Origin: Clostridia bacterium
GTDB taxonomy: Bacteria; Bacillota; Clostridia; Oscillospirales; CAG-272
NCBI GenBank assembly: GCA_017408535.1
Contig: JAFQUL010000232.1
Coordinates: forward strand, 1 to 8,423
DNA: 8,423 bases
Direction of reading: 5' to 3'
Of the stretch, positions 4,677-8,423 are shown piece after piece (the stretch's first letter is position 1; each line of letters starts with the position of its first letter). The position numbers and the translations under genes were made by a program. A model generated the notes under the pieces. The model was not told the origin of the DNA and searched no databases. It saw only the letters and a list, made by a program, of their open reading frames with translations.

Positions 4677-5726
4677 TTACCTCTGTGACTCACGTCTCAG
4701 CTGACCGCAGGAAGCGTTTATATCAGAACCGAGACGGCGTCTGACAGTTGCGTTGACTCCCTTTGAATTGAGAAATCTCGCAAAATTATCCACCGCCGCC
4801 TTGTCGGAACGGGAGAAATCCCTCTCCTTTACCTCATTGACGGGGATAAGATTTACGTGAAGGGGAAGCAGCTTTCCCTTGTCTGAAAAGTATTTTCTAA
4901 GCAGCTGAACCAAGGTATCTGCATTTTTCTCAGAGTCGTTTTTCCCTCTGATAAGAGTATATTCAAAGGATATCCGTCTGCCGCTGCCGTCAAAGTAACG
5001 TCTGCAGGCAGGCATAAGCTCACCGAGGGGATATCTGCGGTTTATCGGCATTATTGCCGATCTTGCCTCGTCCTCAGCGGCGTGAAGAGATACCGAAAGA
5101 GTTATCGGAATATTTTCCTCCCTGAGTCTGTCTATCATCGGGACAACTCCGCAGGTAGACAGAGATATATGTCTGTATCCAATACCGAGGCCCTTTTCCT
5201 CATTTACAAGTCTGAGAAATCTCACGGTATTATCGTAATTGTCAAGAGGCTCTCCGATACCCATCATAACCACATTGGATATTCTTTCTCCGATATCTCG
5301 GGATGCGGCAACTATCTGACCCAGCATCTCCGATGCTGTAAGGTTACGTACCTTTCCCCCGATGGTTGAGGCACAGAAAACGCACCCCATAGGACAACCT
5401 ACCTCAGAGGATATACATATTGAGATACCGTGCTCGTAACGCATTACAACGCTCTCGACGCACTCTCCGTCTATGAGACGGAACAGGTATTTTACCGTAC
5501 CGTCAAGCTTTGATACCAGCTTTCTTTCCACCTTCGGAAGCCGCATCTCAGCGTGCTCTGCGAGCTTTTCTCTGAGAGATGCCGGAAGATTTGTCATTTC
5601 ACCGATCTCTCTGCCCTTCATAAGCCAGCCGTAAAGCTGTGCTCCTCTGTATTTCGGTTCCCCTATTGATACGAGAAAATCCGAAAGCTCATCGGGAAGC
5701 AGTCCGAGTATATCTGTTTTTCCCAT
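4677..5726 (-). CDS. rlmN: Dual-specificity 23S rRNA/tRNA adenine-C2 methyltransferase RlmN
   Basis: A radical-SAM enzyme that makes 2-methyladenosine at A2503 of 23S rRNA and, in E. coli, at A37 of some tRNAs. The 349 residues cover the full protein. The iron-sulfur motif is C111-x3-C115-x2-C118 within VGCPMGCVFCAST. C104 in ISICISSEVG corresponds to E. coli C118, and C340 in GSDINASCGQLR corresponds to the methyl-carrying E. coli C355, so both redox cysteines are present. MGIGEPLDN (155-163) and SVSLHA (211-216) are further family signatures. Cfr, the resistance relative that methylates A2503 at C8, is less likely given the RlmN-like ending and the housekeeping neighbourhood. The ATG lies 8 bp after the rsmB stop; its ribosome site is weak (AGGGTAG, overlapping the rsmB stop), which suggests coupled translation. 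It is the last gene of the def unit: a new promoter starts about 30 bp downstream. Confidence 0.97.
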   Translation of the reverse strand: MGKTDILGLLPDELSDFLVSIGEPKYRGAQLYGWLMKGREIGEMTNLPASLREKLAEHAEMRLPKVERKLVSKLDGTVKYLFRLIDGECVESVVMRYEHGISICISSEVGCPMGCVFCASTIGGKVRNLTASEMLGQIVAASRDIGERISNVVMMGIGEPLDNYDNTVRFLRLVNEEKGLGIGYRHISLSTCGVVPMIDRLREENIPITLSVSLHAAEDEARSAIMPINRRYPLGELMPACRRYFDGSGRRISFEYTLIRGKNDSEKNADTLVQLLRKYFSDKGKLLPLHVNLIPVNEVKERDFSRSDKAAVDNFARFLNSKGVNATVRRRLGSDINASCGQLRRESQR

Positions 5727-5734
5727 ATTCTACC

Positions 5735-7063
5735 CTATTTTACCCGTTTTATTTTTGATATAAAAAATCCGTCAGTTCCGTCAAATGGGAACAAGGTCAG
5801 CTTTCCGCCCGTCGAACGGCGGCCGCCCACCTCAAAATCCTCAGGTACAAAGCCCTCGGATGAGGAAATAAAGCGATCGTAAACCTCATCGTTTTCCGCA
5901 CGGTTAAGAGTGCAGGTGGAGTACACGAGAGTTCCGCCTGCTTTCAGATACCGGGAGCAGTTCTCAAGAATTGCACTCTGTATCTCGGGAAGACGTTTTA
6001 TTTCTGCGGGATCCTTATATCTGATCTCCGGCTTCTTTGATATAACGCCAAGTCCGGAGCAAGGGACATCGCATATTATCCTGTCAGCTATACCCTCGTA
6101 TTCCGGCACAAATATTCTGCCGTCTCTCTCGGCGGTCTCAATAATATCTATCCCCAGCTTTTCTGCTCCTTTATCAATAAGAGACAGCTTGCTGCGGTGC
6201 AGGTCAAAGGAAAGCACCCTGCCCTTATTTTCCATGTGCATAGCCGCTGAAAAGCTTTTACCGCCGGGGCAGGCACAAACGTCAAAAACTGTTTCCCCGG
6301 GAAGAGGAGCAAGCACGGCGGATGCGTACTGAGATGCCATATCCTGTACGTATGCTCTTCCCTCACGAAGAGGAGACAGCTCCTCCAGGGGACAGGATGA
6401 AAGCAGTCTTACCGCACTTTCCGAATCCTCTACCCTCTCGCATTCAATACCCGCCGCAGTAAGCTCGCGGCAGATCTCATCAGATGAGGAAACGAGAGTA
6501 TTAACTCTTAAAGTAACAGTGGGACGTGAGCAAGACTCCGCCGCTATTTTCTCGGCGGTCTCATATCCGTAGTCCGCTGTCCAGCTCTCAACCAGCCATA
6601 CCGGAACGGAGTATTTATATGACAGAAGCTCAGCACCCAAAAGTCCGAGCTTCTCTCCCTCAAAATCATCGGGAGAACGAAGATAAGCTCTCAGCACCGC
6701 ATTGACAAAGGAATCGGTGCCGCCCTTACGGGTGAGATCAACTGCACTTGACACCGCCGCGTGAGCGGGTATTCTGTCCATAAAGCGAAGCTGATAAAGA
6801 GCAACTCTCAGTATCTCAAGAGTGCGGGGATCGATTTTCTCTAAAGGTCTTGAGGACAGCTTGCCGATAATGGTATCAAGGGTTATCCGTCTTTCAATGA
6901 CCCCGTAGTATATTGCGGTAAAAAGTGCTCTGTCCTTCTGTGACAGATCGTATTTCTTCAGAGCAGAGTCCAGCTCAAGATTTGAGAACTTTGAGCCGTT
7001 TGTGGTACGCATAAGAGAGTTGACGATGGCATCTCTTACGTTGACCTTACCGTTCACTGCCAT
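5735..7063 (-). CDS. rsmB: 16S rRNA (cytosine-C5) methyltransferase RsmB
   Basis: Methylates C5 of C967 (E. coli numbering) in 16S rRNA using S-adenosylmethionine. The 442-residue protein has the two-part RsmB layout: a NusB-like helical RNA-binding domain (about 1-130) followed by a Rossmann methyltransferase domain (about 180-440). Motif I is DVCACPGGKS (261-270), a variant of the more common DACAAPGGKT. Motif IV is DVPCSG with C335, the cysteine that helps release product. Motif VI is YSTCT with C384, the cysteine nucleophile that attacks C6. The C-terminal LFPFDGTDGFFISKIKR is typical of this group. The ATG overlaps the end of fmt by 10 bp and has a good GGAGAGG ribosome site 7 bases upstream. 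The gene ends 8 bp before rlmN. The NusB-like domain distinguishes it from other NOL1/NOP2/Sun family members such as RsmF. Confidence 0.96.
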   Translation of the reverse strand: MAVNGKVNVRDAIVNSLMRTTNGSKFSNLELDSALKKYDLSQKDRALFTAIYYGVIERRITLDTIIGKLSSRPLEKIDPRTLEILRVALYQLRFMDRIPAHAAVSSAVDLTRKGGTDSFVNAVLRAYLRSPDDFEGEKLGLLGAELLSYKYSVPVWLVESWTADYGYETAEKIAAESCSRPTVTLRVNTLVSSSDEICRELTAAGIECERVEDSESAVRLLSSCPLEELSPLREGRAYVQDMASQYASAVLAPLPGETVFDVCACPGGKSFSAAMHMENKGRVLSFDLHRSKLSLIDKGAEKLGIDIIETAERDGRIFVPEYEGIADRIICDVPCSGLGVISKKPEIRYKDPAEIKRLPEIQSAILENCSRYLKAGGTLVYSTCTLNRAENDEVYDRFISSSEGFVPEDFEVGGRRSTGGKLTLFPFDGTDGFFISKIKRVK

Positions 7064-7986
7064 GAGAGTACCTCTCCCTCAAGTCCGCTGTGACCGCGGG
7101 CAAATTCCTCGGCACTCATTTTTCTCTTGCCCTCGGGGACGACCTCCTTCAGCTCTATAACGCCGTCTGCTACAGCGACAAAGATACCGTCCTTACCGCT
7201 TGACACAACGGTACCGGGAGCTGACGAGGTCTTCTTGTCAGACGCTTTAGCAGATGCTATCTTAAGCAGCTTGCCCTTCAGCTTGGTTACCGCCATCGGG
7301 AACGGAGAGAGACCTCTTATTTTAGAGAGAAGTTCTGATGATGAAGAGTTAAAGTCAATTACAGCGTCAGCTTTTTCTATTTTCTCGGCATAGGTAATTC
7401 CCTCCTCGGGCTGAGGAGTTCTCACAAGAGTACCGTTTTTTATTCTGTCTATAGTTTCAAGTATAGCCTTGACACCCGCCTCTGCCAGCTTATCGTGAAG
7501 GGTCCCGAAGTCGTCTTCCGGAAGAATAGCCACCTTCTCGGTAACCAGCATATCCCCTGTATCAAGTCCGGCATCCATCATCATTGTAGTAACACCGGTC
7601 TCGCTGTCACCTGCCATAATTGATCTCTGAATAGGTGCGGCTCCTCTCCAGCGGGGGAGAAGAGAAGCATGAATATTGACAGAACCATATTTCGGATAGT
7701 CAAGTATCTCGACAGGCAATATCTTACCGTAGGCAACCACAACTGTAAGCTCGGGATCTATCTCACGGATAAGCTCCATAGCACTGCCGTCCCTAAGAGC
7801 TATGGGAGTGTAGCAAGGTATCCCCAGCTCGGTGGCAAGCTGTTCCACTGCACCGGGGACGATATTGTGTCCTCTGCCCTTGGGCTTTCCCGGCTGAGTA
7901 AATACCGCCGCAACCTTCTCGGTCTTATGAAGGGCCTTCAGTATTTCTGCCGCAAAGTCCGGAGTACCCATAAAAAGTATCTTCAC
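7054..7986 (-). CDS. fmt: Methionyl-tRNA formyltransferase
   Basis: Transfers a formyl group from 10-formyl-tetrahydrofolate to Met-tRNAfMet, making the bacterial initiator tRNA. The 310-residue protein is the usual length. Its N-terminus (KILFMGTPDF) is the Rossmann-like formyltransferase fold. The catalytic triad is visible as N104 and H106 in VNIHASLLP and D142 in GLDTGDM, and the basic loop PKGRGH (35-40) is present. Residues from about 205 to 310 form the C-terminal OB-like tRNA-binding domain. The start is a GTG at 7984-7986, because the residues before the internal ATG at codon 6 align with the family N-terminus. The start lies one base after the def TAA and has a GAGGT ribosome site inside the end of def, so the two genes are probably translationally coupled. 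The TGA stop lies inside the start of rsmB. In some clostridia a metallopeptidase gene sits between fmt and rsmB; here there is no room for one. Confidence 0.98.
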   Translation of the reverse strand: MKILFMGTPDFAAEILKALHKTEKVAAVFTQPGKPKGRGHNIVPGAVEQLATELGIPCYTPIALRDGSAMELIREIDPELTVVVAYGKILPVEILDYPKYGSVNIHASLLPRWRGAAPIQRSIMAGDSETGVTTMMMDAGLDTGDMLVTEKVAILPEDDFGTLHDKLAEAGVKAILETIDRIKNGTLVRTPQPEEGITYAEKIEKADAVIDFNSSSSELLSKIRGLSPFPMAVTKLKGKLLKIASAKASDKKTSSAPGTVVSSGKDGIFVAVADGVIELKEVVPEGKRKMSAEEFARGHSGLEGEVLSWQ

Positions 7987-7987
7987 T

Positions 7988-8423
7988 TTATTCTACCTCG
8001 TCGGGATCAAGCATTCTGACGGTACAGTCGGTAAAGAGCTTACCGTCAAGGTGGTCAAGCTCGTGGCAGAAGGCTCTGGCAAGGAGTCCCTCTCCGGTGA
8101 CCTCGAATTTTCTGCCGTCAATGCCGGTGGCTCTCACCGTGACCTTGGCGGGACGCTTGGTTATTCCCCATTTGCCGGGAATGGAAAGGCAGCCCTCTGC
8201 CTCCTCCTGTTCACCCGAGGTCTTGATTATCTCGGGGTTGATCATCTTATATATAACGCCCGGCTCAGTCTCAACTATTACCACGCGGCGGAGTATACCA
8301 ACCTGAGGTGCGGCAAGTCCGCAACCGTTGGCACGGTGAAGAGTCTCCACCATATCGTCAATAAGAGTCTTTATTCTGGGGGTTATCTCCTCTACTTCTC
8401 TTGAGGTCTTGCGAAGGAGGGGA
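7988..8423 (-). CDS. def: Peptide deformylase, 5' end beyond the window
   Basis: Removes the formyl group from the N-terminal formylmethionine of nascent proteins at the ribosome exit; a metal (Fe2+ or Zn2+) hydrolase. The frame stays open from the TAA stop to the window edge, giving 144 visible residues. The first ATG inside the window is not the true start, because the sequence before it (PLLRKTSREVEEITPRIKTL) is normal deformylase N-terminus; I estimate about 10 residues are missing. All three family motifs are present: GCGLAAPQVG (motif I), EGCLSIP with the metal-binding Cys (motif II), and HELDHLDG with the two metal-binding His and catalytic Glu (motif III). The gene ends one base before the fmt GTG, in the common def-fmt pairing. 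The visible length suggests a short protein of about 150 residues, close to the compact type 1 enzymes, without a long C-terminal extension. Confidence 0.97.
   Translation of the reverse strand, partial: PLLRKTSREVEEITPRIKTLIDDMVETLHRANGCGLAAPQVGILRRVVIVETEPGVIYKMINPEIIKTSGEQEEAEGCLSIPGKWGITKRPAKVTVRATGIDGRKFEVTGEGLLARAFCHELDHLDGKLFTDCTVRMLDPDEVE

Noticed and set aside
1..8423. CRISPR array, tRNA, rRNA, prophage or insertion sequence
   Set aside because: No regularly spaced direct repeats, cloverleaf sequence, transposase or phage gene is visible; the coding regions are all conserved housekeeping genes.

Overview
The window is a conserved housekeeping block from an anaerobic, spore-forming Firmicute. 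It is most likely a clostridium of the Oscillospirales/Ruminococcaceae type. I infer this from the gene order, which matches the Bacillus/Clostridium fmt-rsmB-rlmN-prpC-prkC-rsgA-thiN-spoVM order, from the sporulation gene spoVM, and from a palindromic repeat family at the left edge that I associate with that group. Every gene lies on the minus strand, so transcription runs from high to low coordinates.

Right half (8423 down to 4677), translation and rRNA modification unit: def (peptide deformylase, 5' end outside the window), fmt (Met-tRNA formyltransferase, GTG start), rsmB (16S rRNA m5C methyltransferase) and rlmN (23S rRNA/tRNA m2A radical-SAM methyltransferase). The spacings are +1, -10 and +8 bp, so this is a tightly packed, probably translationally coupled operon. 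Def and Fmt act at opposite ends of the N-formylmethionine cycle. RsmB and RlmN modify the ribosome.

Centre (4676-4519): a 158-bp intergenic region with a strong SigA-type promoter (TTTACA, 17 bp, TATAAT, minus strand). A 7-bp inverted repeat flanks its -35 box, and a leader of about 93 nt that can form several hairpins follows it.

Left half (4518 down to 275), signalling and sporulation unit: prpC (PP2C phosphatase), prkC (membrane Ser/Thr kinase with three PASTA repeats), rsgA (30S assembly GTPase), thiN (thiamine pyrophosphokinase) and spoVM. The spoVM gene is a 25-codon gene that ordinary length cut-offs would miss. PrpC and PrkC are the opposing arms of one phospho-signalling pathway that senses muropeptides and cell wall state, and RsgA is a known substrate of this kinase family in Bacillus. 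The rpe gene found between rsgA and thiN in Bacillus is absent; rsgA and thiN overlap instead.

Left edge (1-274): a 17-bp bidirectional terminator abuts spoVM, a second hairpin terminator serves the plus strand, and two inverted copies of a REP/MITE-like palindromic unit follow. No gene is supported there.

I see no undescribed multigene system. The features most worth a second look are in the RNA. Both prpC and prkC have a good Shine-Dalgarno separated from the start codon by a 19-nt hairpin (7-bp stem, 5-nt loop). The spoVM Shine-Dalgarno lies in the loop of a perfect 9-bp inverted repeat that ends exactly at its ATG. RsgA also has Asn where the guanine-specifying Asp of its G4 motif is expected.
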